A stretch of DNA of 64,000 nt from Candidatus Rhodoferax bjergmarkensis (GCA_016708345.1 JADJFX010000035.1:62001-126000); one strand, 5' to 3'. Shown: positions 52,485 through 61,277, counted from the stretch's first letter. The notes: a model not told the origin generated them from the letters alone. Translations and numbers: made by a program.

Positions 52485-53750
52485 TTATGCCGGACGCGTA
52501 TGAACCACACGCTGCGGAAACGGAATCTCGATGTTGTGTTCACGCAAGGAACGCAAAATATCAAGATTGATGAGTGATTTCAGGTTGAGGCTGCCGTTTT
52601 CCGGGTCGGCAATCCAGTAACCCACGGTGAACTCCAGCCCATCCGAGCCAAAATTTGACAGCGACACCGAAGGCTCGGGCGAGCGCAAAACCCGCGCGTG
52701 GTTGAGGCTGGCGTTTTTTAACAGGCGCATCACCAGATCAACATCGCTGTCATAGGCGACCGACACCACCACGGACTGCCAAAGGGATGAGTCAGCCAAA
52801 GACAAATTTTCCACGCGGCTGGTGATCAGCATTTCGTTGGGGACGATGGATTCACGCCCGGCCACAGAGCGGATCACGGTGTAACGCGCATTGATTTGCG
52901 TGATGCGCCCTTCAAAATTATCCACGCGCACGTTGTCGCCAATGCGCATGCTGCGCTCGGCCAAAATGACAAAACCGCTGACGTAATTGGCCGCCAATTT
53001 TTGCAGGCCAAAGCCCACACCCACCCCAACCGCACCGCCGAGCACTGACAGCGCCGACAGGTTAATACCAACCGTCGACAAGGCGATCAACAAACCGACA
53101 AACATCAACAAGGCACGCGTGGCATTGCTGGCCGCCAAGCGCAGTGACAGTTCACCACCGGTGGCGGAGCGCAGCAAGCGCGCCTCGATGACCGACGAAA
53201 TCCACAAGGTAAAAATCAGCACGGCACCTGCCGTCAGCGCCCCCTCCAGCATGGTGCGCACCGACAAGTTCGAGCCACCCACCTTCCAGGTGATCTGGTC
53301 CAGCTCTTCCAGCATGACCGGCAGCAGCCCGCTAACCCAAAGCACCATGGCCAGCCAGGCCACCCAAGAGATGGTTCGCTCCAGCAGGCGCACAACCGGT
53401 GCCTCCTTAAAGGCTGCCTGCAACACCTTGACCCCCAAACGAATGGCCAGCAGCGCCAATAAAACCGGAATCGCCAGTTTGAAAACAGCAAGTGAAATGG
53501 CACCTGACAGCATGGCCCTTGCAACATAAGCCAGCGTCAATAAAAACAGGGGAAACAGCACCCCGTCAACAATGCGTCTGCCAAACAGAATCGAGGTCTT
53601 GTCAGGCACGCCAACCGCCCGGCGCAGCAGCGTGCAAGCCAGCCAGGCCAAGACGGCACACAAGGCCAACGTGCCCAATTCCATCAGGGCTGCAGGCTTG
53701 GTCAGCGAGGCAACCCAGTCGCCCAGGTCGGTCATGCGGTTGTCAGACAT
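52485..53750 (-). CDS. MscS-family mechanosensitive ion channel
   Basis: Inner-membrane channel that opens under membrane tension. It has 421 residues from the ATG at 53748-53750, which overlaps the deacetylase stop by eight bases (ATGTCTGA). Six or so hydrophobic helices; the pore helix is GGAVGVGVGFGLQKLAANYVSGFVIL, followed by the beta domain RIGDNVRVDNFEGRITQINARYTVIRS and PNEMLITSRVENLSL. The C-terminal alpha-beta domain ends HTRPA. It is coupled to the deacetylase gene. Confidence 0.92.
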   Translation of the reverse strand: MSDNRMTDLGDWVASLTKPAALMELGTLALCAVLAWLACTLLRRAVGVPDKTSILFGRRIVDGVLFPLFLLTLAYVARAMLSGAISLAVFKLAIPVLLALLAIRLGVKVLQAAFKEAPVVRLLERTISWVAWLAMVLWVSGLLPVMLEELDQITWKVGGSNLSVRTMLEGALTAGAVLIFTLWISSVIEARLLRSATGGELSLRLAASNATRALLMFVGLLIALSTVGINLSALSVLGGAVGVGVGFGLQKLAANYVSGFVILAERSMRIGDNVRVDNFEGRITQINARYTVIRSVAGRESIVPNEMLITSRVENLSLADSSLWQSVVVSVAYDSDVDLVMRLLKNASLNHARVLRSPEPSVSLSNFGSDGLEFTVGYWIADPENGSLNLKSLINLDILRSLREHNIEIPFPQRVVHTRPA

Positions 53751-54690
53751 CGGCCAGAACCCGAAGGTGCGCCTCCACACAGCGCGCCAGAGCGGTCAAG
53801 GTGTAACCGCCTTCCAGGCAGGACACAATGCGGCCCTTGGCGTGGCGCAGGGCCACATCCCGGACGCGGTGGGTGATCCAGGCGTAGTCCTGCTCGACCA
53901 AGCCCATTTGACCCATGTCATCTTCGCGGTGGGCATCAAAACCGGCACTGATAAAAATCATCTCGGGCTTGAAAGCCTCCAGCCGGGGAATCCAGACACT
54001 TTCAATCAGCTGCCGTACCACATCACCCTTGGTATAAGCGGGCACCGGCAGGTTCACCAGATTGCTGGCACTGGAGATGCTCCCGCCCACGGGGTAAAAA
54101 GGATGCTGAAAAAAGCTGACCATCAGGATGCGCTGATCCCCACCCACGATGTCTTCCGTGCCGTTGCCGTGGTGAACATCAAAATCAACAATCGCCACCC
54201 GCTTGAGGCCGTGGCGCTCGACGGCATATTTGGCCGCAATCGCCACGTTGTTGAAAAAGCAAAATCCCATGGCCTTGTCACGGCAGGCGTGGTGACCGGG
54301 TGGCCGAATGGCGCAAAAAGCATTTTCCAGTTCACCCGCCATCACGGCATCGGTGGCTGCCAGTGCTGCGCCCGCAGCGCGCAGGGCGGCGTCCCAAGTG
54401 TGGATGTTGAGCGAGGTGTCCGGGTCCACCTGACCATGGGTTGGGCCCCCGGCGTCAATTTCTTCTTTCAGGCGATCGCTCAGCCCACGCAACGCAGCCA
54501 CGTACATGCGGCCATGCGCCAATTCAATGTCGGTCAAGGGCGCAATCGGCGCTTCACGCCGATCAAGCGCCACGTCCAAACCCGACATCAAAAGATGGTC
54601 TTCTATGGCCCCGAGCCGCTCGGGACACTCGGGGTGCCCTGCGCCCATTTCATGTTTCCAGCAATCGCGGTGGGTAAAGTATCCGGTCAT
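53743..54690 (-). CDS. Histone deacetylase family protein (AcuC/acetylpolyamine-type)
   Basis: Zinc amidohydrolase of the arginase/deacetylase fold. It has 315 residues from the ATG at 54688-54690 (MTGYFTHRDCWKHEMG); the longer frame to 54726 intrudes on the divergent promoter. Motifs: HPECPERLGAIEDHL, RPPGHHA (catalytic His pair), VDFDVHHGNGTEDIV (zinc Asp and His), SAGFDAH (zinc Asp), LEGGYTLTAL. All ligands are present, so it should be active; the substrate may be acetylpolyamines or acetyl-lysine. It is coupled to the MscS gene and divergent from moxR. Confidence 0.92.
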   Translation of the reverse strand: MTGYFTHRDCWKHEMGAGHPECPERLGAIEDHLLMSGLDVALDRREAPIAPLTDIELAHGRMYVAALRGLSDRLKEEIDAGGPTHGQVDPDTSLNIHTWDAALRAAGAALAATDAVMAGELENAFCAIRPPGHHACRDKAMGFCFFNNVAIAAKYAVERHGLKRVAIVDFDVHHGNGTEDIVGGDQRILMVSFFQHPFYPVGGSISSASNLVNLPVPAYTKGDVVRQLIESVWIPRLEAFKPEMIFISAGFDAHREDDMGQMGLVEQDYAWITHRVRDVALRHAKGRIVSCLEGGYTLTALARCVEAHLRVLADV

Positions 54691-54758
54691 AGTCACGGTG
54701 GGTGCCCGTCTCAAATTCGTTGTCAAACGTTTGTCAAATTTTCAGGTAAGGTTATGCC

Positions 54759-55679
54759 ATGGATGCACAACAAAAACTCAAATCGCTGGTGGGTCAGCTT
54801 AACACGGTGATTGTGGGCAAGCCCGCACAAACCCAGAACTGTGTAGCCTGTTTGCTCGCTGGCGGACACTTGCTGATCGAAGACGTGCCCGGCGTAGGCA
54901 AGACCACACTGGCCCACGCGCTGGCCCGGACCTTCGGCCTGCAGTTCTCGCGCGTGCAGTTCACCTCCGACCTGATGCCCAGCGACCTGTCCGGCGTTTC
55001 CATCTACGAGCGGGGCAAGGAAGCTTTTGTGTTTCATCCGGGGCCGATTTTCGCGCAAGTCCTGCTGGCCGACGAAATCAACCGCGCCAGCCCCAAGACT
55101 CAGAGCGCGCTGCTGGAGGCGATGGAAGAAAAGCAGGTGTCCGTCGAAGGCGAAACCCGCCCCCTGCCCTCGCCTTTTTTTGTGATTGCCACCCAGAACC
55201 CGCACGACCAGTTGGGCACCTACGCGCTGCCAGAGTCGCAACTGGACCGATTTTTGATGCGCATTTCACTGGGCTACCCTGACCGGGCCGCCGAGCGCGA
55301 ACTGCTGGCAGGCCATGACCGGCGCGACATGGTGGACGCCCTGCCCAGCCTGCTCAGCATGGATGAATTGCAAACGCTGCAACGCTTGGTGCTTGACATT
55401 CACGCCAGCGCCCCCCTGCTGGACTACGTGCAGGATCTGATTGCCGCCACGCGCTCGGGCCGCTGGTTTTTGCAGGGGCTAAGCCCCAGGGCCGGCATTG
55501 CCGTGCTGCGCGCCGCCAAGGCGCAGGCCCTGCTCAGCGGGCGCAACTACGTGGCACCGGATGACGTGCAGGCCATCTTGCCCCAGACGATTTCGCACCG
55601 CCTGATCCCGGTAGGGGATGCGGGGCGCGGTTCGTTCGAGCAAGTGCGCGCCATGCTGGACGCCGTGGCCTTGCCATGA
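54759..55679 (+). CDS. MoxR-family AAA+ ATPase
   Basis: Chaperone-like ATPase usually linked to assembly or activation of partner proteins. It has 306 residues. Walker A EDVPGVGKTTLAHALA, Walker B VLLADEINRASPKTQSALLEAMEE, sensor 1 IATQNPHDQLGTYALPESQLDRFLMRI, and arginine-rich sensor 2 GLSPRAGIAVLRAAKAQALL. It heads the moxR-DUF58-transglutaminase set, a conserved trio in proteobacteria thought to act at the envelope. The DUF58 start lies 26 bases after the stop. Confidence 0.94.
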   Translation: MDAQQKLKSLVGQLNTVIVGKPAQTQNCVACLLAGGHLLIEDVPGVGKTTLAHALARTFGLQFSRVQFTSDLMPSDLSGVSIYERGKEAFVFHPGPIFAQVLLADEINRASPKTQSALLEAMEEKQVSVEGETRPLPSPFFVIATQNPHDQLGTYALPESQLDRFLMRISLGYPDRAAERELLAGHDRRDMVDALPSLLSMDELQTLQRLVLDIHASAPLLDYVQDLIAATRSGRWFLQGLSPRAGIAVLRAAKAQALLSGRNYVAPDDVQAILPQTISHRLIPVGDAGRGSFEQVRAMLDAVALP

Positions 55680-55704
55680 GTCACAAAAGCGGGACTTGGA
55701 CAAA

Positions 55705-56658
55705 GTGACGAGCCTGCGGACCCGATTTCAGCGCTGGTTTGAGGCACGGTTGCCACTGCGCGACGTCGTCACCCTGACGCAGCGCACGGTTTATATCCTG
55801 CCCACCGCGCCCGGCTTCATGCTGGGGGCGACTTTGTTGGTGCTGCTGGTGGCCTCCATCAACTACCAGCTCAATCTGGGTTACCTGCTGACGTTCTTGC
55901 TGGCCGGTAGCGCCGTGGTGGGCATGCATGTGTGCCATGGTACCCTGCGCGGACTTACTATGAATTTAGTAGCACCTGACGCACAATTCATGGGCGCAAG
56001 TGCCAATATTTCCATAAATTTATTGAGTGAAAGACGCTCTGTTCGTTATGGCATTGGCCTGAGCGTGCTGGGCTCAAGCCATTGGGTCTGGACCGACGTG
56101 CCAGCGCAGGGCAGCGCCACAGTCCATGTGGCCTTCAAACCAGAGCGGCGCGGCCTGCACCGGATACCCACGCTCACCGCCGAAACGCGCTTTCCGCTGG
56201 GGACTTTTCGGGTCTGGACCGTGTGGCGGCCTGCCGCCCAGGTGCTGGTGTATCCCAAGCCCGAGGCCTTTGCCCCGCCCTTGCCGCCGGGCGAACCCCG
56301 CGCAGGCGGCGCTGCCACCTCGCACCCGCAGGCCAGTGGGGAATACGACGGTGTGCGGGCGTACCGCCGGGGTGATCCATTGAAGCTGGTGGTCTGGAAA
56401 AAAGTGGCCAAAGCGGACGAACTGGTCAGCCGCGATGCCCAACAGGTTCAGCGCTATGAGCTGTGGCTGGACCGCTCGCACACGGGTGTTGCTGATCCCG
56501 AGCAGCAGTTGTCCCGCCTGTGTGCCTGGGTGCTGGCGGCTGACAAGCAGGAGGTGGATTATGGGTTGAGGTTGGGGGGGTGGAGATTGCGCCGGGGTGG
56601 GGGGAGGCTCATAAGAAGCGGTGTTTGGAGGCGTTGGCTTTATGTTGATGTTGAGTAG
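55705..56658 (+). CDS. DUF58 membrane protein (C-terminus frameshifted)
   Basis: 317 residues from a GTG at 55705 (in-frame upstream codons lie in moxR). Two transmembrane helices at about 25-65 (APGFMLGATLLVLLVASINY, LNLGYLLTFLLAGSAVVGMHV). The DUF58 signature is GEYDGVRAYRRGDPLKLVVWKKVAK. The last 28 residues (GGWRLRRGGGRLIRSG...) are unlike the family. Restoring one G in the G7 run at 56574-56580 gives GVEIAPGWGEAHKKRCLEALALC, ending at 56646-56648, as expected. Residues LVAPDAQFMGASANIS are encoded by a palindromic-element copy. Confidence 0.82.
   Translation: MTSLRTRFQRWFEARLPLRDVVTLTQRTVYILPTAPGFMLGATLLVLLVASINYQLNLGYLLTFLLAGSAVVGMHVCHGTLRGLTMNLVAPDAQFMGASANISINLLSERRSVRYGIGLSVLGSSHWVWTDVPAQGSATVHVAFKPERRGLHRIPTLTAETRFPLGTFRVWTVWRPAAQVLVYPKPEAFAPPLPPGEPRAGGAATSHPQASGEYDGVRAYRRGDPLKLVVWKKVAKADELVSRDAQQVQRYELWLDRSHTGVADPEQQLSRLCAWVLAADKQEVDYGLRLGGWRLRRGGGRLIRSGVWRRWLYVDVE
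55956..56015 (-). repeat. Dispersed palindromic element, copy 12 (inside DUF58 gene)
   Basis: The plus strand shows CTATGAATTTAGTAGCACCTGACGCACAATTCATGGGCGCAAGTGCCAATATTTCCAT, aligning with the truB copy. It is read as NLVAPDAQFMGASAN, the orientation-B frame (compare IIAGDAQLAGASG in the DUF748 protein). Confidence 0.65.
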
Positions 56659-57283
56659 TCTTTCTCGTTGCGGCTTTGCCATGCGTGGCATGTCGGGTTG
56701 TGCGCCCGACTGCGCACTCACTTTCTTTGCTTCGCCAAAGAAAGTGAGCAAAAGAAAGGCGAGCCCAAGACAGGGCCGCTGCGTGCGGGTTCCTTGCGCT
56801 GCTCGGTAAAAGAGGGGTCGGGCTAAACTCGGCTATCGCCTCAAACAACGCCCGCCCTGATCCTCTTTTCCCTGCGCTGCTCAGCCCTGCCTTAAAGGGC
56901 GGGGGGGACAAAGACAAAGACAAAGACCAATACCAATACCAAACTCCCGCGCACGCGCCGAAGGCCGCGCTAGTCGCGGCCTTCGGCGGTTCGGCTGTTG
57001 GTATTTCCTGCCCCCCACGCCGTTATGAGGAGGCGAGTAGCGCAGACGGGGGCGGATCAGGGGCGCAGGTGTTTGAGCGAAGCGAGTTTCTGCGCACCCC
57101 GCCCCCGTCGAGCAACGCAGCTTGCCCGCGCAGCGGGCCGACGAATCCGGCTCGCCTTTTCTTTGCTTACTTTCTTTTGGCGAAGCAAAAGAAAGTGAGT
57201 GCGCAGTCGGGCGCACAACCCGACCTACAGCGCCAGCCAAAGCAAACCCATAACACATCACCCACAGAATCAAAAATATTCGC
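56659..57283. mobile_element. Composite inverted-repeat element between DUF58 and TgpA genes
   Basis: 625 non-coding bases. Arms at 56693-56765 and 57149-57223 are near-perfect inverted copies of about 73-75 bases (TCGGGTTGTGCGCCCGACTG to GGCGAGCC). Each arm contains its own hairpin CACTTTCTTT...AAAGAAAGTG. Between the arms are a perfect 13-bp hairpin at 56957-56987, (CAAAGA)3 and (CCAATA)2 microsatellites, and a G7 run. No transposase. Open frames across it are low-complexity shadows. It separates two genes that are normally adjacent. Confidence 0.6.
56957..56987. repeat. Perfect 13-bp hairpin at centre of the composite element
   Basis: GCCGAAGGCCGCG, loop CTAGT, CGCGGCCTTCGGC. No U tract follows on either strand, so it is not an ordinary terminator. 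Confidence 0.85.
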
Positions 57284-59296
57284 ATGTTGACGAAACTCAA
57301 CACCCTCCCCCGCGACAGCCGCGACACCCTGTTCCTGCTGCTGGTCATCACCTGGGTCGTCCTGCCCCAGGTCGAGAACCTGCCGGTGTGGTGCAGCGCC
57401 ATGGCTGCGCTTGTGATGCTGTGGCGCGCCTGGCTGGCCGTCAAAGGGCTGCCCCTGCCCTCTCGCTGGTGGCTGCTGGCACTCACGGGCATCACCGTGG
57501 CAGCCACGCTGGCCACCCACAAGACCTTGCTGGGACGCGACGCCGGGGTGACGCTGATTGTGGTGCTGCTGGCCCTCAAGACGCTGGAGCTGCGCGCCAG
57601 GCGGGATGCTTTCGTGGTGTTTTTTCTGAGCTTTTTCACCATGCTGAGCAACTTTTTTTACTCGCAATCGCTGCTCACGGCGCTGGCCATGCTGGTCGCG
57701 CTGCTGGGGCTGCTGACAGCACTGGTCAATGCCCACATGCCGGTGGGCAAGCCACCCTTGCTGCAAGCGGCCAAAACAGCCGGTTGGATGGCGCTGCTCG
57801 GCGCGCCGATCATGGCGGTGCTGTTCGTATTGTTTCCCCGCATGGCACCGCTGTGGGGGGTGCCGAGCGACGCCATGGCGGGGCGCAGTGGCTTGTCCGC
57901 TTCCATGCAGGTGGGCAGTATTGCCAGCCTGGCGCTGGATGAAAGCATCGCCATGCGCATCCGCTTTGAGGGTGCTGCACCGGCGCAGTCCAGCCTGTAC
58001 TTTCGCGGCCCGGTACTGAGCACTTTCAACGGGCGTGACTGGCAGCCGCTGCGCTCGGCGCTGCCCGCACGCATGCAGATTCCGGCCGAACTTGAGGTTA
58101 AGGGCTCGGCTGTGCGCTACCAGGTAACGATGGAGGGCAACAAGCACCCTTGGCTGCTGGTGCTCGATGCCACAGTGCAAAAGCCGGAATTGGTGGGCAT
58201 AGAAGCCCGGATGAGCCCCGAGTTGCAATGGATTACCGACCGCCCGCTTAACGATCTGGTGCGCTACAGCGCCCAAAGCTACCTTGACTTCAGCCATGGC
58301 CCACGCCGCTACATGGCCGGCTTGATGGACTATCTGGAACTGCCCGCCGGATCGAACCCGCGCACTTTGCAACTGGCAAACCAGATGCAAGCCGACCCCC
58401 GTTACAGCCAAGCCAACGACACGCAGCTGGTGGCCGCCGTTCTGCAACGACTCAGCCAAGGCGGCTATAGCTACACGCTGGACCCCGGCGTCTTTGGTCA
58501 ACACACCGCGGATGAGTTCTGGTTTGACCGCAAAGAGGGTTTTTGCGAACACATTGCCTCCAGTTTTGTGATTTTGATGCGCGCACTGAACGTACCGGCC
58601 CGCATCGTCACCGGTTACCAAGGGGGTGAAAAAAACACGCTGGACGATTATTGGGTGGTTCGCCAGCGCGACGCCCACGCTTGGGCCGAAGTGTGGCTGG
58701 CCGGGCGTGGCTGGGTCCGGGTGGACCCCACGGCTTCAGTGGCACCCGGACGCATCGGCTCGCTGGAGCGGCTGCAGGCACCGCGTGGAGCCATAGCCAG
58801 TGCCCTGCTGGGCAATGTCAACCCGCAAGTTGCGCTGGGCCTGCGCGCCATCTGGGAAGCCGCCAACAACGCCTGGAACCAGCGCATCCTGAACTACACA
58901 CAGGGCAAGCAACTGAATCTGCTCAAAGACATCGGCTTTGCGTCACCGAGCTGGGAAGACTTGGTGTACCTGCTGATCGGTGTGGTGGTGCTGGTGAGCT
59001 TGAGCGCTGCCGGCTGGACGCTGTGGGAGCGCAGCCGCCAGGACCCTTGGCTGCGTCTGCTGGACACGGCGGCCACCCGTTTACAAAAGGCCGGGGTCAC
59101 ACTGCCACCCCACAGTCCGCCCAGGCGCATGGCAGAGCAGCTCAAGCAACAATTTGGCTCGCAAAACGCTGGCGTGCAGGCTATTTACGACTGGTTATTG
59201 CGCCTGGAAGCGCACCGCTATGCGCCGCCCGCCAGCGAGCGCGCCGCCCTCGTTACACTGCAACGCGAACTCAAACAACTGACCTGGCCCACGTGA
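57284..59296 (+). CDS. TgpA-like membrane transglutaminase (DUF3488)
   Basis: 670 residues. Six or seven N-terminal transmembrane helices (to about 190), a periplasmic region with the transglutaminase core, one further helix near 570 and a DUF4129-like tail. Catalytic triad: Cys near 421 in KEGFCEHIASSFVILMRAL, His near 464 in RQRDAHAWAEVWL, Asp near 480 in RVDPTAS. Homologues act with MoxR and DUF58 partners in envelope functions; TgpA is essential in Pseudomonas aeruginosa. The stop overlaps the mltB GTG (GTGA). Confidence 0.92.
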   Translation: MLTKLNTLPRDSRDTLFLLLVITWVVLPQVENLPVWCSAMAALVMLWRAWLAVKGLPLPSRWWLLALTGITVAATLATHKTLLGRDAGVTLIVVLLALKTLELRARRDAFVVFFLSFFTMLSNFFYSQSLLTALAMLVALLGLLTALVNAHMPVGKPPLLQAAKTAGWMALLGAPIMAVLFVLFPRMAPLWGVPSDAMAGRSGLSASMQVGSIASLALDESIAMRIRFEGAAPAQSSLYFRGPVLSTFNGRDWQPLRSALPARMQIPAELEVKGSAVRYQVTMEGNKHPWLLVLDATVQKPELVGIEARMSPELQWITDRPLNDLVRYSAQSYLDFSHGPRRYMAGLMDYLELPAGSNPRTLQLANQMQADPRYSQANDTQLVAAVLQRLSQGGYSYTLDPGVFGQHTADEFWFDRKEGFCEHIASSFVILMRALNVPARIVTGYQGGEKNTLDDYWVVRQRDAHAWAEVWLAGRGWVRVDPTASVAPGRIGSLERLQAPRGAIASALLGNVNPQVALGLRAIWEAANNAWNQRILNYTQGKQLNLLKDIGFASPSWEDLVYLLIGVVVLVSLSAAGWTLWERSRQDPWLRLLDTAATRLQKAGVTLPPHSPPRRMAEQLKQQFGSQNAGVQAIYDWLLRLEAHRYAPPASERAALVTLQRELKQLTWPT

Positions 59297-60444
59297 CCTT
59301 CAAGCTCCTCCCATTTGCTATTATTTTAATAGCTGCCTGCGCACTATCTACGGGCGCAAAGGCTCAAAAAACCTCTAAGAAAAAGCCCCAAGCGACGCAC
59401 CGCACCAAGCTTGCAGCAAAGCCTGCCCAGGTCACGCTGCCCGGCCCTGCATACGCTGAACGCCAAGATGCCATGCAATTCGCCGACGACCTCGCCGCGC
59501 GCCGCGACTTGAGCCGTGAATGGGTGCGCCAGGCCATCGGCCAGTCCCATTACATGCCGCAGATTGCCAAATTCATTCAGCCCCCGCCGGTGGGCACACT
59601 CAAGAACTGGCGGGTCTACCGCAGCCGCTTCATTGACGCCACCCGCATCAAGGCGGGTGTCAAGTTCTGGCAGGACAACCGCGACGTTCTGGCGCGGGCC
59701 GAACAGGAGACCGGTGTACCCGCCGAAATCATCGTTGGCATCATTGGCGTGGAGACCATTTTTGGCGAGCAAATGGGCACCTTCCGGGTGATGGACGCCC
59801 TCACCACGCTGGCCTTTGATTTTCCGGTCATTCATCCGCGCGCCAAAGAGCGCAGCGAGTTCTTCAAGGGCGAGCTGGAGCAGTTTCTCAGCCTGACCAA
59901 CCGCACCAACGAAGACCCTTTGGCGCTGCGCGGCAGCTTTGCCGGGGCCATGGGCATGGCGCAGTTCATGCCCACCAGCTGGGTGAAATACGCGGTTGAT
60001 TTTGACGGTGATGGCCGCATTGACCTCTTCAACAGCCCGGCCGATGTGATTGGCTCGGTGGCCCACTATTTCAAGGCCTTCAAGTGGCAAAGCGGCATGC
60101 CGACCCACTACCCGGTGCGCTTTGATACCACCCGGCTGGACATGGCGGCGCTGATGGCCCCCGACATTTTGCCCACCTTCAGCGTGGCAAATTTGGCCGA
60201 AAAAGGTGCCCTTGTGGAAGGTGTCGCCTTGCTGCACACCGGGCCACTGGCACTGGTTGAGTTACAAAATGGCGAGGAGCCGCCCAGTTATGTGGTGGGT
60301 ACGGAGAATTTTTACGTCATTACACGCTACAACTGGAGCAGCTACTACGCCATGGCAGTGATTGAATTGGGCCAAGAAATCACGCAGGCCATGAACCCAC
60401 AGTCCCCTAACCGACAGCCCGCGGTGCCCGTCACGCTGCAGTAA
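59293..60444 (+). CDS. mltB: Lytic murein transglycosylase B (MltB family)
   Basis: Cleaves glycan strands to anhydromuropeptides. It has 383 residues from the GTG at 59293, overlapping the transglutaminase stop. The signal MTFKLLPFAIILIAACALST contains IAAC, a plausible lipobox, so it may be a lipoprotein; signal peptidase I cleavage after AKA is the alternative. Catalytic Glu near 154 in VGIIGVETIFGEQMG; GSFAGAMGMAQFMPTSWVKYAVDFDGDGRIDLF is the family hallmark. The signal peptide itself is encoded by a palindromic-element copy. Confidence 0.94.
   Translation: MTFKLLPFAIILIAACALSTGAKAQKTSKKKPQATHRTKLAAKPAQVTLPGPAYAERQDAMQFADDLAARRDLSREWVRQAIGQSHYMPQIAKFIQPPPVGTLKNWRVYRSRFIDATRIKAGVKFWQDNRDVLARAEQETGVPAEIIVGIIGVETIFGEQMGTFRVMDALTTLAFDFPVIHPRAKERSEFFKGELEQFLSLTNRTNEDPLALRGSFAGAMGMAQFMPTSWVKYAVDFDGDGRIDLFNSPADVIGSVAHYFKAFKWQSGMPTHYPVRFDTTRLDMAALMAPDILPTFSVANLAEKGALVEGVALLHTGPLALVELQNGEEPPSYVVGTENFYVITRYNWSSYYAMAVIELGQEITQAMNPQSPNRQPAVPVTLQ
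59313..59370 (-). repeat. Dispersed palindromic element, copy 13 (mltB signal peptide)
   Basis: The plus strand shows TTTGCTATTATTTTAATAGCTGCCTGCGCACTATCTACGGGCGCAAAGGCTC. It is read as FAIILIAACALSTGAKAQ, so the hydrophobic core and the putative lipobox come from the element. Confidence 0.8.
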
Positions 60445-60477
60445 GGCCCACAAAAACCAAGCTGACAACGAAGCTGA

Positions 60478-61155
60478 TTACGCGCGGGAATGGGTCAGGT
60501 AGTGCAGGATCAATTTATCCTGCCGGGACAAGTTCTTGAACGCCAGACCGATGAAAAACTCATCTTTGCCGCGGTCGCTGCTGTTGTGGCACATGACGCC
60601 CGGCAAATTGAGTTCAACCAAGGCGTCTTCAAATACCACATCAAACCGCAGGCTCAAGGGGCAACCCACCACCGGCGGGCTGCTGTCAGACCGGATCATG
60701 GCACCCGACACGCTCAGGTCAATCAGCATGACATTGTGATCGGTCTTCATTTCCGGATTCGTTTTGTCCGGCAAGGTCATGACAGCAGATATCGAGGTTT
60801 TGATGCGCATCGACTGACGCACCAAACGCGCATCTACTTTTTCGGGATATAGCAACAAGGCATAAACAAAGGGTTTCTCAAAGGTTTGAAGAACCCGGCT
60901 CAAGAAAGAAAATTCATGCTGCCCGGTAAATCCCCGCACCATGCAGACTTCACCCTCTTCCAGTTCGGTCTTGGCACCCTCCGGGCCCACGGGCCCCACC
61001 ATGACACCTTTGCCTTCAATCGCGGCCAGAAAAAGTGACTCTTTCTTGGTAGCGCCTTCGACCAGTCTGCGCGTTTGCAACGCTATGCCCGGGCGCAAGC
61101 GCAAATCGCGCAAGGAAAGTGCGGAAACATCAGCGCTGATTTCATCGTCATTCAT
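60478..61155 (-). CDS. YcgR-like PilZ c-di-GMP effector
   Basis: 225 residues. The N-terminal half is a YcgR-like domain (about 10-105). The PilZ domain has Arg113-x3-Arg117 (RQSMR) and Asp146-x-Ser148-x2-Gly151 (DLSVSG), the complete cyclic-di-GMP binding signature. Such proteins slow flagella or tune surface behaviour. No flagellar genes are nearby; the HD-GYP enzyme at 26-28 kb is a possible opposing activity. It converges with mltB, 33 bases apart. Confidence 0.85.
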   Translation of the reverse strand: MNDDEISADVSALSLRDLRLRPGIALQTRRLVEGATKKESLFLAAIEGKGVMVGPVGPEGAKTELEEGEVCMVRGFTGQHEFSFLSRVLQTFEKPFVYALLLYPEKVDARLVRQSMRIKTSISAVMTLPDKTNPEMKTDHNVMLIDLSVSGAMIRSDSSPPVVGCPLSLRFDVVFEDALVELNLPGVMCHNSSDRGKDEFFIGLAFKNLSRQDKLILHYLTHSRA

Positions 61156-61277
61156 GCATTGCTTTCAATAGGGAGAGCACCCGACCGTGCCATCGTACAG
61201 TCCAAAGTTGCGTCCCAAGCGTGAATCTATCAGAATTTTCCCAGCCGGTGGCGATTGGGCGTCGTGAACCAAAAAAG

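Noticed and set aside
56659..57283. CRISPR array or insertion sequence
   Set aside because: Repeats are inverted, not regularly spaced direct repeats, and there is no transposase or cas gene.
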